Origin: Streptomyces cinnabarinus
Lineage (GTDB): Bacteria > Actinomycetota > Actinomycetes > Streptomycetales > Streptomycetaceae
Assembly: GCF_027270315.1 (NCBI RefSeq)
Contig: NZ_CP114413.1
Coordinates: forward strand, 1,054,001-1,118,000
DNA: 64,000 bases
Reading direction: 5' to 3'
Of this stretch, positions 40,807 to 49,630 are shown in pieces (position 1 is the stretch's first letter; every line of letters begins with the position of its first letter). The notes under the pieces were generated by a model. That model had not been told where the DNA came from, searched no databases, and saw nothing but the letters and a program-made list of their open reading frames with translations. Position numbers and translations under genes: made by a program.

Positions 40807-41412
40807 TCAGCTCACCGAGTCGAGGAGCCGGGCGGTGTGCATCCGCCCGGCGTACTCGACGAGCCGGATGAGCACCTCCTTTCCCGAGTCGCGGTCGCGG
40901 GCGTCGCAGAGCACCACGGGCGTTCCCTGGTCGAGATCGAGGGCGCGTGAGACGTCATGGGCGCCGTAGGAGCGGGCGCCCGGGAAGCAGTTGACGGCCA
41001 CCACGAAGGGGATGTGCCGGTGCTCGAAGTAGTCCACGGCGGGGAAGCAGTCCTCCAGGCGCCGGGTGTCGGCGAGGACGACCGCGCCCAGGGCGCCTTG
41101 GGAGAGCTCGTCCCACAGGAACCAGAAGCGGTCCTGGCCTGGCGTGCCGAACAGATAGAGCGAGAGGCCGGAGCGGATGGTGATCCGCCCGAAGTCCATG
41201 GCCACGGTCGTGGTGACCTTCTGGTCCACGCCGTCGGTGTCGTCCACCCACTGACCGGCCTCGCTGAGCAGCTCCTCGGTGCGCAGCGGCCTGATCTCAC
41301 TGACCGCGCCCACCAGGGTGGTCTTGCCCACGCCGAAACCGCCGGCGACAAGGATCTTCAACGCCAGGGCGGCCGTCTCGCCGCCCGGGTCGTCGGAGTG
41401 CTCGGAGACCAT
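40807..41412 (-). CDS. cvnD: Conservon GTPase CvnD
   Basis: A 201-residue Ras-like small GTPase of the bacterial conservon family: P-loop ILVAGGFGVGKTTLVGAV at about residues 20-37, switch/G3 LYLFGTPGQDRFWFLW, and G4-like VAVNCFPGA where NKxD is modified, as is usual for CvnD. It probably forms a membrane-associated complex with the CvnA kinase-like protein and the roadblock and DUF742 proteins, resembling a eukaryotic GPCR-G-protein relay. It starts 171 bp after the cvnC stop, unusually far. Confidence 0.93.
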   Translation of the reverse strand: MVSEHSDDPGGETAALALKILVAGGFGVGKTTLVGAVSEIRPLRTEELLSEAGQWVDDTDGVDQKVTTTVAMDFGRITIRSGLSLYLFGTPGQDRFWFLWDELSQGALGAVVLADTRRLEDCFPAVDYFEHRHIPFVVAVNCFPGARSYGAHDVSRALDLDQGTPVVLCDARDRDSGKEVLIRLVEYAGRMHTARLLDSVS

Positions 41413-41583
41413 CGATCACTTCTCTCGGGAGTGCCGGCAACGGTCGACGTCGTCAGGAGTGTGCCGCCTGCTCACGGAACGTGTGTGTGCGGCTTCGGTG
41501 CGTGTGTGCGAAGTCAGCATCATGACAACTCCGCCCTCTTCCCGAAGGGTTCGACCGCTTTTTGCCTGGTTCTGAACTGTCAT

Positions 41584-41997
41584 CTACAACGCCCGCAACC
41601 CTTCGATCACTTCGCGCAGAATGCGTTCGTCAGGGAGCTGCGCGGGCGGCACCGGGCGGCTGACGGTGACGCAGCCCAGCTCCAGCAGGTCACCGAGGAG
41701 CACCCGGACGACACCGACCGGCAGGTCGGCGCCCGCGGCGAGTTCCGCGACCGACTGGGTCTCCGGCCTGCACAGTTCGATCAGCGCACGGTGTTCCGGT
41801 CCGAGCGCGGTGTCGTCGTCGACGCCCGGAGCGCCCGCGTCCAGGGTGACGAGCGCGATCAGATCGAACCGGACTCCGGTGGGACCCGGCTTGGTGCGGC
41901 CACCCGTCATGGCGTACGGGCGGACGAGCGGTCCGGCCTCGTGGTCGTACCACTGGCTGCCCTGCTCGCGCGGGCCGCCCTTCTGGTCTTCGGTCAT
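41584..41997 (-). CDS. cvnC: Conservon DUF742 protein CvnC
   Basis: A 137-residue DUF742 protein: GPLVRPYAMTGGRTKPG, FDLIALVTLDAG, LIELCRPETQSVAELAAGAD, LPVGVVRVLLGDLLELGCV and the usual terminal RILREVIEGLRAL. The winged-helix-like fold suggests protein or DNA contacts. It follows cvnB by 22 bp. Part of the cvnA-B-C-D transcription unit. Confidence 0.92.
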   Translation of the reverse strand: MTEDQKGGPREQGSQWYDHEAGPLVRPYAMTGGRTKPGPTGVRFDLIALVTLDAGAPGVDDDTALGPEHRALIELCRPETQSVAELAAGADLPVGVVRVLLGDLLELGCVTVSRPVPPAQLPDERILREVIEGLRAL

Positions 41998-42019
41998 GTG
42001 TGGGGACCGCCTTCTCGCC

Positions 42020-42457
42020 TCAGCCCGCGGCGGGCGGCCGCGCTGCGACGCGCGGCGCGGCGTAGAGGTGCTCGCCGACACGTTTCACCAGACGCGCCAT
42101 CTCGTACGCCACGAGGCCGATGTCGGCGGTGACGGCGGTGAGTACGGCGAGGCAGGAGCCGTCGCCCGCGGCGGCCACGAACAGGAAGCCGTCGTCCATC
42201 TCCACCATGGTCTGGCGCACCCCACCGGCGCCGAAGTGACGGCCCGCACCCTTGGCCAGGCTGTGGAAGCCGGAGGCGACCGCCGCGAGGTGCTCGGCGT
42301 CCTCGCGGCGGAGGTCGCTCGACGCGCCCACGGCCAGCCCGTCGTTGGAGAGCACCACCGCGTGGCGCACCTCGTGCACGCGCAGCACCAGATCGTCCAG
42401 CAGCCAGTCGAGTTCGCCGGACCGCTGGGCGGCCCTCATGCCGGGGTCCTGGATCAT
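42020..42457 (-). CDS. cvnB: Conservon roadblock/LC7 protein CvnB
   Basis: A 145-residue roadblock-fold protein: LDWLLDDLVLRVHEVRHAVV, LSNDGLAVGASSDLRREDAE, GGVRQTMVEMDDGFLFVAAA, DIGLVAYEMARLVKRVGEHL. In conservons it is the probable GTPase-activating or scaffold partner of CvnD. Its ATG overlaps the stop of cvnA by 4 bp. A paralogue lies at 40208-40621. Confidence 0.92.
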   Translation of the reverse strand: MIQDPGMRAAQRSGELDWLLDDLVLRVHEVRHAVVLSNDGLAVGASSDLRREDAEHLAAVASGFHSLAKGAGRHFGAGGVRQTMVEMDDGFLFVAAAGDGSCLAVLTAVTADIGLVAYEMARLVKRVGEHLYAAPRVAARPPAAG

Positions 42458-44976
42458 TCGGGGTCTCCTTCGCTGCTGTCGCTGCGCACTGTGGAATCCG
42501 GGGCGGCACCGCGCCCGGGTTGCCGCCCGCCGCCCCGCGCCCAGCCGTCGCGGTAGGCCGCCATGCGGTCCCGTACGAGTTCGGGTGTGCGCCGGTCGTC
42601 GCCCCCGGTGGATGACGTCGGCGTGGGCTCCTCGCCCTGCGGCTGGCGCAGTTGGGGAGCGAGGTTCGCCTGTCGGACGCGGCGCGGGAGGTCGTCGGAG
42701 CCGTCGGAGTCTTCCGGGGGGCGGTGCAGGCGCAAGGCGGTGACTCCGGGGGGCGGTGGATCGGTGGTGGTCTGCGCGGCCACGGACGCGGAGGCGGCCA
42801 GCGCGGGCCGGTCGGCCGGTGCCTCGACCGGCTCCTGGTGCGCGGCGCCGCCGGGCACGCGCGCGTACGCGCGTTCGGTGGGCTGGGGTGCCTCGGCGGC
42901 CTTGCGGGGGGAACGTTCCGCCGCGCCTCCGTGCAGCAGGGCCGTGGGCAGCAGGACGACCGCGGTCGTGCCGCCGTAGGGCGAGGTGCGCAGGTGCACC
43001 TTGATGCCGTGCCGGGCGGCGAGCCTGCTGACCACGAACAGCCCGAGCCGGTCGCTGTCGAACAGGTCGAGCGCCTCGGACTGTTCGATACGGCGGTTGG
43101 CCTCGGCGAGGGTCTCCTTGCCCATGCCGAGCCCCCGGTCCTCGACCTCGACGGCGTAGCCGTTGCCGACGGGTTCGCCGGTGATGCGCACGCGCGTGTG
43201 GGGCGGTGAGAACTGAGCGGCGTTCTCGACGAGTTCGGCCAGCAGGTGGGTGAGGTCGGCGACGGCGGTGCCGATGACGGCCGCCTCGGGCAGCTGCCGC
43301 ACCTCCACGCGCGCGTAGTCCTCGACCTCGGAGACGGCCGCGCGGACCACATTGGTCAGGGAGACCGGCATCCGCCAGGCGCGTCCCGGCGCCGCGCCGG
43401 AGAGGATGATCAGGCTCTCCGCGTGGCGGCGCATCCGGGTGGTGAGGTGGTCGAGCCGGAACAGGTCACTCAGCTCGTTCGGATCGTCGGAACGGCGCTC
43501 CATGCTGTCCAGCAGGCTGAGCTGACGGTGCACCAGGACCTGGCTGCGGCGGGCGAGGTTGACGAAGACCCCGGAGATGCCGCTGGCGAGCTCGGCGCGC
43601 TCCACGGCGGCGCGCAGGGCGGCGCGGTGCACGGTGCCCAGCGCTTCGGCCACCTGTCCGGCCTCGTCCTCCGCGGGCTCGCCGGGCGGCGCCTCCGCGC
43701 GGATGTCGATCTCCTCCCCGGCGCGCAGTTTCCGCATCGCCTCGGGGAGTTTGCGGCGGGCGATCTCCAGCGCGCTGTTGCGCAGGCTGACCAGTTCGAC
43801 GACGAGGCCGCGGCCGATGCGGACGGAGATCACCAGCGAGGCGGCGACGGCGGCGAGGCCGAACAGGACGGCGGCGCCCGCCGGGGTGAGCAGTCCGCGG
43901 GTGAACGGGTCGGCGCGGTCGGCGACGCCGCGTCCCGCGTCGGCCTCGATGGTGCGCATCTCGTCCTGCACGCGCGCGAAGGACCGGTCCCAGACGGCCT
44001 GCGGTGCCGCGTGCACGGCGCGCGCCCCCGGTGCCGCGGCCAGCACCGCGTCCTCCGCAGCGCCGACGGCCGCGTAGTCGCCGCCTGCGGCGAGCTTGTG
44101 CCAGGCGGTGCGCTCGGGGCCGCGCAGGTCGGCGACGGCCCCTTCGGTGAGCGCACGGCGGGTCTCGACGGCTCCGGTGAACAGCCGCAGCCGCTCGCCG
44201 TCGAGCCGCCCGGCCAGGCGGGCGCCGACCAGCACGGCGTCCTCCTGGGCCAACGCCTCCTCCGCGCGGGAGAACTCGAGCAGCACGCGCGCGTCGGAGC
44301 CGAGGTCTGCGTCCTGGATGCCGGTGAGCGCGCCGCCCACGGAGAAGGCCGCCGCAATGGTCTTCGTGTACCGCTCGTAGGTCTGGTCCCAGCCCGCCCT
44401 GTGGTCGAGCACGGCCGACCGGAGCGAGCCGAGCCGCTCGGCGCCGGAGACGAACACCTCCAGCCGCCTCGCCACTCCGGCCGGCAGTTCCTCGGCGTCG
44501 GCGACGGTGCTGCGGTCGCCGAGCCGGAGTTCGGCCACGGCCGCGTCGGTGCGTTCGGTCAGCTTCTTGTAGTCGGCGCCGGGTGCGGCGGAGGGGTCGG
44601 TGGCGAGCCGGATCGCGGTCGCGCGCTCGGCCTGGAGGGCGGCGACGGCGTTCGCGACAGGGCCCCGGATCTCGGCGTCGACGCGCTGCACCTGCCGGAG
44701 CCGGGAGACGTCCTGCGCGGTGGTGACGGTGGCGTAGGCCCACAGTGCCAGCAGGGAGACCACCGGCACCATCAGCAGACAGACGATCTTGGCGCGGACG
44801 GTGCGCGGGCGTATCCGCCAGTGTCCTGCCCGCGCGGGCGGGTCCTCCGGCCCGGCGCTCGCGGGCTCGTCCCGGCCTTCGTCGGCGGGCGGTCCGGCGT
44901 GCGCGCGGCGGCCGCGCACGGGCGGTGCGGGCGCCGTCTCAGCGCCGGGGGCGGTGGTCCTACGGGGTGTACGCAT
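42454..44976 (-). CDS. cvnA: Conservon sensor histidine-kinase-like protein CvnA
   Basis: 840 residues. A charged N-terminus and transmembrane helix 1 (VCLLMVPVVSLLALWAYATV) precede an extracytoplasmic nitrate/nitrite-sensor-like (NIT) domain. Transmembrane helix 2 (AAVLFGLAAVAASLVISVRI) and a HAMP-like linker follow, then a GHKL domain (N box ELVENAAQFSPP, G1 VEDRGLGMGKE, G2 RLGLFVVSRLAARHG) and a disordered tail of about 170 residues with many Pro/Glu. No canonical phospho-acceptor His box was found, as is usual for CvnA. An MHYT-protein gene lies 42 bp upstream. Confidence 0.9.
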   Translation of the reverse strand: MRTPRRTTAPGAETAPAPPVRGRRAHAGPPADEGRDEPASAGPEDPPARAGHWRIRPRTVRAKIVCLLMVPVVSLLALWAYATVTTAQDVSRLRQVQRVDAEIRGPVANAVAALQAERATAIRLATDPSAAPGADYKKLTERTDAAVAELRLGDRSTVADAEELPAGVARRLEVFVSGAERLGSLRSAVLDHRAGWDQTYERYTKTIAAAFSVGGALTGIQDADLGSDARVLLEFSRAEEALAQEDAVLVGARLAGRLDGERLRLFTGAVETRRALTEGAVADLRGPERTAWHKLAAGGDYAAVGAAEDAVLAAAPGARAVHAAPQAVWDRSFARVQDEMRTIEADAGRGVADRADPFTRGLLTPAGAAVLFGLAAVAASLVISVRIGRGLVVELVSLRNSALEIARRKLPEAMRKLRAGEEIDIRAEAPPGEPAEDEAGQVAEALGTVHRAALRAAVERAELASGISGVFVNLARRSQVLVHRQLSLLDSMERRSDDPNELSDLFRLDHLTTRMRRHAESLIILSGAAPGRAWRMPVSLTNVVRAAVSEVEDYARVEVRQLPEAAVIGTAVADLTHLLAELVENAAQFSPPHTRVRITGEPVGNGYAVEVEDRGLGMGKETLAEANRRIEQSEALDLFDSDRLGLFVVSRLAARHGIKVHLRTSPYGGTTAVVLLPTALLHGGAAERSPRKAAEAPQPTERAYARVPGGAAHQEPVEAPADRPALAASASVAAQTTTDPPPPGVTALRLHRPPEDSDGSDDLPRRVRQANLAPQLRQPQGEEPTPTSSTGGDDRRTPELVRDRMAAYRDGWARGGGRQPGRGAAPDSTVRSDSSEGDPE

Positions 44977-45018
44977 GGCCTCCTCGCTCGGAAGTGGTTC
45001 GCCGGGGCGGGCCCGCGG

Positions 45019-45792
45019 CTAGCGGGCGGCGCTCTCGACCGGCCGCTGTGCGGAGGCGGAGGCCTCGCGCTCGCCCGTCGTCGGGGACAGGGCGACGAAG
45101 GCCGAGGTCAGGAAGAGATAGGACCCGAGGCCGACGGCGAGGGGGAAGATGAACTGCATCGCCGTGGCCCCGGGCAGGACGTCGCCGCCCGGTGCGACCC
45201 GCACACTGACCGCGAACATCCCGGTGTAGTGCATGCTGCTCACGGCCGCGCCCATGATCAGGGAGGCGACGGTGACAGCGACGGGCGACCTGATGTTGAG
45301 CGCCGCCCAGAGTGCCGCCGTCGCGGCGACGACGGCGATCAGCACCGAGAGTCCGACGCGGACCGGGTCGTAGTCCACCTGGCCGTGCAGGCGCACGGCC
45401 GCCATGCCCAGGTAGTGCATGCTGGCCACGCCGAGCCCGGTGGTGAGTCCGCCCAGGAAGAGCGCGCGGGTGCGGTCGCGGCCGTACCCGACGGCGAAGA
45501 CCCCGGCGCAGACGACGGCCATCGCGACGAGCAGGCTGGCGATGGTGAGCGGCACGTCATAGCGGATGTCGGTGCCGCTGACGCTGAAGCCCAGCATGGC
45601 CACGAAGTGCATGGTCCAGATGCCGGTTCCGATGGCCGAGGCGGCGGTGACGAGCCAGTTGCGGCGCGAGCGGCCGGTGGCGGCGAGCGCGCGGACGGTG
45701 CAGCGCAGACCCAGTGCGGCGCCGATACAGGCCATCACGTACGACAGCGCGGGGGTCAGCCACCCCAGGGCTGCGTGGTCCAGGTGTCCCAT
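45019..45792 (-). CDS. MHYT-domain integral membrane sensor
   Basis: 257 residues with about seven transmembrane helices. Three MHYT-type motifs, one per repeat, read MHFVAML, MHYLGMA and MHYTGMF; they are proposed to bind copper and sense O2, CO or NO. No output (GGDEF, EAL, kinase) domain is attached. It lies 42 bp upstream of cvnA in the same orientation, so it may be a sensory input module for the conservon (inference). Confidence 0.9.
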   Translation of the reverse strand: MGHLDHAALGWLTPALSYVMACIGAALGLRCTVRALAATGRSRRNWLVTAASAIGTGIWTMHFVAMLGFSVSGTDIRYDVPLTIASLLVAMAVVCAGVFAVGYGRDRTRALFLGGLTTGLGVASMHYLGMAAVRLHGQVDYDPVRVGLSVLIAVVAATAALWAALNIRSPVAVTVASLIMGAAVSSMHYTGMFAVSVRVAPGGDVLPGATAMQFIFPLAVGLGSYLFLTSAFVALSPTTGEREASASAQRPVESAAR

Positions 45793-45956
45793 GACCCCGG
45801 GACGCTAGTCGGGGCAGGGGCGCACAACGGGGGCGCATTTCGAAAGGTGTTGGAATATGACACGGATGACTCCCTGAACGATCGCCTCCCGCGCGAACAT
45901 GCGCGCAGCGGCGTCCCCCCTGTCGGTGAGCGCGTCACTCCCGCAGGTGCGAGATC

Positions 45957-46565
45957 ATGCCGAACATGAGCGACGACCACACAGATGTCCAGGAGTTCTT
46001 CACCACTCGCGCCGCCGACTGGGACGCCCGCTTCCCCGACGACGGTCCCGCCTACGCGGCCGCGGTCGCCGATCTCGGGCTGCGCGAGGGTGACCGGGTG
46101 CTCGACGCCGGCTGCGGCACCGGGCGGGCCCTGCCGCCCCTGCGTGCCGCCGTGGGCTCCTCGGGAGTGGTCTTCGGGGCCGATCTGACCCCGGCCATGC
46201 TGGAGGCCGCCGTACGGGCGGGACGGCACCGGGAGGGGCAGTTGCTGCTCGCCGACGTGGCCGAGCTGCCGCTGCGGTCGGAGTCGCTCGACGCGGTGTT
46301 CGGTGCGGGCCTCATCGCCCATCTGCCCGAACCCGGTCGGAATCTGCGGGAGTTGGCCCGTGTGGTGCGCCCCGGCGGCACACTGGCGCTGTTCCACCCG
46401 ATCGGCAGGGCGGCACTCGCGGCGCGTCAAGGGCGCCGGATCACGCCGGAGGATCTGCGGGCGGAGCCCAACCTCCGCCCGCTGCTGGCCGGTTCCGGCT
46501 GGCGCATGACGTCGTACGTCGACGAGGACGCCCGCTTCCTGGCGCTGGCCGTACGGGAGGGCTGA
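45957..46565 (+). CDS. Class I SAM-dependent methyltransferase
   Basis: A 202-residue methyltransferase. Motif I VLDAGCGTGRALPPLRAA is at about residues 46-63, the motif II acidic residue is in VVFGADLTPAML, and motif III-like SLDAVFGAGLIAHLPEPGRN and RVVRPGGTLALFHPIG follow. The substrate is not predictable. Start ATG 45957 or 45966. Convergent with the alpha/beta hydrolase, 4 bp apart. Confidence 0.88.
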   Translation: MPNMSDDHTDVQEFFTTRAADWDARFPDDGPAYAAAVADLGLREGDRVLDAGCGTGRALPPLRAAVGSSGVVFGADLTPAMLEAAVRAGRHREGQLLLADVAELPLRSESLDAVFGAGLIAHLPEPGRNLRELARVVRPGGTLALFHPIGRAALAARQGRRITPEDLRAEPNLRPLLAGSGWRMTSYVDEDARFLALAVREG

Positions 46566-46569
46566 GCCC

Positions 46570-47319
46570 TCACCCGGCGACCGCGGCCACGAAGGCGTCC
46601 GTGTTGTCGAACATGACGTTGTGGCCGGCGCCCGGCACCGTCACCACGCGCACGCCCGCCGCCTCCAGCGCCTGCCTTCCCGCCAGTTCGCCACTGAGTT
46701 CGCCCTGGAGATAAACCCGGTCGACCGGCAGGCTCTCAAGGATCTCGCGCATCATGGGCCGCGATCCACGGATCAGCCCGACGGCGCTGCGGTGCAGGGC
46801 GCGCGGGTCCGCCAGCCGCATCGTGGCCGCCCACAGTGGTCCGACGTGCTCCAGCACGCGGGCGTGGCCGCCGTCGACGAAGTCGTCCTCCGCATAGGAG
46901 GCGATTCCGCTGCTGCCCGCGGCGGGCGGCGGGAAGGCGTCGAGGTTGGCCTCCGTCAGGACCAGCCGGGAGACCAGGTCGGGGCGGCGGTGCGCGAGCA
47001 CGAGGGCGACGGCACCGCCCATGCTGTGCGCGATCAGCTCGGCACCGGTCAGCCCCGCCGTGTCCAGTACGGCGGCCATGGCATCGGCGTTCTCCTCAAG
47101 CGAATAGCCGAAGCGCTCGGGCCGGTCGCTGATGCCGTGCCCCGGCAGGTCGACGAACAGACTGCGTCGGCCCGCGAGTTCGGGCCTTGCCGCGATGTGC
47201 GCGTGATACACGGACGACATCGACCCCAGGCCGTGCACATACACACGCACGGGTTCCTCACCCGGCGCCTCCGTCCACCTGATGTGACTCCCCTTGCCAT
47301 CGAACTCGGCCTGCCTCAT
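46570..47319 (-). CDS. Alpha/beta-hydrolase
   Basis: A 249-residue alpha/beta-hydrolase: oxyanion region YVHGLGSM, nucleophile elbow ELIAHSMGGAVALVLA, late acid in the GVIRGSRP...DRVYLQGE region, and catalytic His in VPGAGHNVMFDN. The cap and substrate pocket are not diagnostic; esterase, lactonase or haloperoxidase-like activity is possible. It is divergent from the PadR regulator, whose operator-like sequences lie between, so it may be the regulated target. Confidence 0.88.
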   Translation of the reverse strand: MRQAEFDGKGSHIRWTEAPGEEPVRVYVHGLGSMSSVYHAHIAARPELAGRRSLFVDLPGHGISDRPERFGYSLEENADAMAAVLDTAGLTGAELIAHSMGGAVALVLAHRRPDLVSRLVLTEANLDAFPPPAAGSSGIASYAEDDFVDGGHARVLEHVGPLWAATMRLADPRALHRSAVGLIRGSRPMMREILESLPVDRVYLQGELSGELAGRQALEAAGVRVVTVPGAGHNVMFDNTDAFVAAVAG

Positions 47320-47359
47320 CGCGTCACCCTTCCCCCTCCGACATCACCTCCCAGGAGGA

Positions 47360-47377
47360 TACATCGCCTCCGATGTA
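47360..47377. promoter_or_regulatory. PadR-type operator TACATCG-CCTC-CGATGTA
   Basis: Perfect 7-bp inverted repeat with a 4-bp spacer, in the 120-bp interval between the hydrolase and padR. Two imperfect tandem 16-bp copies (47378-47393 and 47394-47409, both YTCCCATRAC-type) follow and contain further ATGTA/ATGCA half-sites. A PadR-family repressor binding region is the likely meaning. Confidence 0.6.
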
Positions 47378-47439
47378 CTCCCATGACAATGTATTCCCAT
47401 AACGATGCATGCACCGCGCGATTGCGCGAAGATGTGGCC

Positions 47440-47964
47440 ATGCTGGAACTCGCCATCCTCGGCTTCCTCTACGACGCCCCCCTGCACGGCTATGAGCTGC
47501 GCAAGCGGATCACCGCGCTCACCGGGCACGTCCGCCCGATCGCCGAGAGCACGCTCTATCCGGCGATCAAGCGCCTGGAGAAGGCGGGCCTGCTGGAACG
47601 CGCCACGGAGCCCGGCGCGGTCGCCGCCCCCCGCCACGTCCTGACGCTCACCGAGGAGGGCAGGACGGAACTGCGGCGGCGGCTCGCCGAGCCGGTCCAG
47701 CGCGACATCACCGACGAGAACCGCTGGTTCACGGTGCTGGCCTTCCTGCGGCACCTGGACGACCCGGCCGCCCAGACAGCCGTACTGCGGCGCCGTCTCG
47801 CGTTCCTGGAGGAGCCCGCCAGCTTCTTCTACGACGGCGACCGGCCGCTGAGCGCCGAGGAGCTCGAGGACCCCTTCCGGCGCGGCATCCTCACCATCGC
47901 GCGCGCCACCTCGCGGGCCGAACTCGGCTGGCTGCGGGAGACGATCACCGCCCTCGACGGCTGA
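47440..47964 (+). CDS. PadR-family transcriptional regulator
   Basis: 174 residues. The N-terminal PadR winged helix reads LELAILGFLYDAPLHGYELR, STLYPAIKRLEKAGLLERAT and HVLTLTEEGRTELRRRLAE. The C-terminal Vir-like dimerisation helices contain AFLRHLDDPAAQTAVLRRRL. Start ATG 47440 (GTG 47434 possible). It is likely autoregulated and may repress the divergent hydrolase. Confidence 0.9.
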   Translation: MLELAILGFLYDAPLHGYELRKRITALTGHVRPIAESTLYPAIKRLEKAGLLERATEPGAVAAPRHVLTLTEEGRTELRRRLAEPVQRDITDENRWFTVLAFLRHLDDPAAQTAVLRRRLAFLEEPASFFYDGDRPLSAEELEDPFRRGILTIARATSRAELGWLRETITALDG

Positions 47965-48099
47965 CGGAGTGCGGGGACCCGGACGGGTACCCGTGTTGAC
48001 CGCGCCGTTGCCCTTCTGTCGCCGTGGCTCCAACTCTACGTTGAACAGCAGGACATGGGCGATCGACAATGGCAACCGCACTGGGGGAAGGTGGTCAGC

Positions 48100-48396
48100 A
48101 TGTTCGGCTGGGTCCGACAGTCCTGGGGCAGGGTTCTGGATGTATGGCACAGGGATCCGAACGCCGATGGGGACAGGCGCACGCACAATCTGTTCGAAGC
48201 CGCCGCGGCATACGTCTCGGCCTGCGCGGAGGACGACCAGGAGCGCATCGACGAAGCCGCGGGGTGGGTCTCGCCGGAGGCCCTGTCGTTCGGGGTGAAC
48301 GAGCTGGCGTGCCGGGCCGTCATCGCCCTCGCGCGGGAGCGCGACGAGTCCCCTGGGACCGTCGCGCGGGACCTCCTGGGGCTCCCGGCGGCCTGA
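48100..48396 (+). CDS. Small hypothetical protein
   Basis: 98 residues: an N-terminal basic/aromatic segment WVRQSWGRVLDVWHRDPNAD followed by a helical, acidic part (THNLFEAAAAYVSACAEDDQ, AGWVSPEALSFGVNELACRA). No domain recognised. Start ATG 48100 has GGGGGAAGG upstream; an ATG at 48055 in the same frame is possible. Confidence 0.55.
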   Translation: MFGWVRQSWGRVLDVWHRDPNADGDRRTHNLFEAAAAYVSACAEDDQERIDEAAGWVSPEALSFGVNELACRAVIALARERDESPGTVARDLLGLPAA

Positions 48397-48533
48397 CCGG
48401 CGCCGCCGAGGAAGGCCGGTTTCGCCCCCTCCAGCCGGAAAACAGCAGCTCCGGGTGGGGTGGGGAGTCGTGACAAGGGCCTTCCGCTCGCACTAGGGTG
48501 CGCGCCGTTGGACGAACCGATGGGGAGGCTGGG

Positions 48534-49535
48534 ATGGCCGGGACGGACGAGGACGCCGTCGCCGCCGAGGACGACGCACTCTATGTGCTCACGGCGGTAC
48601 TGCTGACGCCTGCGAAGTTCCCGAGCGTGCTGGGCGACGACTACCCCGAGGCATGCGCGGCGCTCGGCCTCGCGCCGCTCGCCGACGGGTACGGGCTGGT
48701 GATCGGCCAGGACGGGGACGGCGCCCGCTGGACGGTCGTCATCGACGACGTGTCGCTGGTCGCGGTCGCCATCGCGTCCTGGGACTGCGGCATGGAGTAC
48801 GACCTGTCACCGGACGAGCGCACGGTCGTGGCCGCGCTCCCCGGCTGGCCGCTGGCTGTCGCCGTCGCGGCCCCCAACGTGCCCGCGCCGCACGACCCCG
48901 GCCCGGATGTCGCCGAGGGTCCGCCCCTGACGCCCCCGGACACCTCGACCTGGGGACCGGCCCAGCGCAGGCTGGGCGCGGACGAGATCGCCCTGCAATG
49001 GGCGATCTGGCGCGAGCAGATCGACGACGCGGACTTCCCGAAGCCCGGTGGCGACTCGGAGGCCCCCGAGGGCCAGGAGACGGCGCAGGGGGCCTCGGAG
49101 ACGGCCGAGGACGCGTCGGAGACCGCTCAGGGGGCCTCCGCGGCCGCCGATGAGGCTTCGGAGGACGACCAGGACTCTCCTGACGCCGCGGACGCCGCAA
49201 ACGCCGAGCAGGCCGCGGAAGCGTCCGGCGCCTCCGGCGCCTCGGCGGGCGAGGAGAAGGCCAAGGGGCACAGCGGGATCCGTCGCGTCCTCGCCGAGGC
49301 ACGCGCGTACGTGGACACCCCGCCGCCGCTCGGCCGGGTCCGGTCCGCCTTCGCCTCGGGCGACGCGCGCACGCTGCGCGCCGACGGTCCCGGCTGGTCC
49401 CTCGTGGCGAGAACGGACGACATCGCGTTCGTGCTGCTCGACGACGAACCCGGAGAGGTCCTCCCGGTGGGTCGCGGTCCGGAACTGCCGGGCCTGCTGG
49501 AGGCGCTCGACAAGATGGCGGTACGTCCGAGCTGA
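48534..49535 (+). CDS. Hypothetical protein with Ala/Glu-rich low-complexity insert
   Basis: 333 residues. Residues 1-160 form a globular, partly hydrophobic domain (LYVLTAVLLTPAKFPSVLGD, WTVVIDDVSLVAVAIASWDC). The middle about 75 residues is a degenerate repeat of ETAQGAS/ETAEDAS/AADEAS type. The C-terminal about 85 residues (SGIRRVLAEARAYVDTPPPL, GWSLVARTDDIAFVLLDDEP) form a second domain. The repeat is probably a flexible linker. No function assigned. Confidence 0.65.
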   Translation: MAGTDEDAVAAEDDALYVLTAVLLTPAKFPSVLGDDYPEACAALGLAPLADGYGLVIGQDGDGARWTVVIDDVSLVAVAIASWDCGMEYDLSPDERTVVAALPGWPLAVAVAAPNVPAPHDPGPDVAEGPPLTPPDTSTWGPAQRRLGADEIALQWAIWREQIDDADFPKPGGDSEAPEGQETAQGASETAEDASETAQGASAAADEASEDDQDSPDAADAANAEQAAEASGASGASAGEEKAKGHSGIRRVLAEARAYVDTPPPLGRVRSAFASGDARTLRADGPGWSLVARTDDIAFVLLDDEPGEVLPVGRGPELPGLLEALDKMAVRPS

Positions 49536-49630
49536 GGCGGCGCCGGGCGGGCGGTGACGCACATCGCGTGGGCGGGGACCGGCGTTCACAGCGCTCGCCG
49601 GCCCCGGCGACCGTCCGCCCCGGGCCGAAT

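Noticed and set aside
43246..45969. A 907-residue plus-strand frame opposite cvnA and the MHYT gene
   Set aside because: Antisense to clearly coding sequence and without any recognisable domain.
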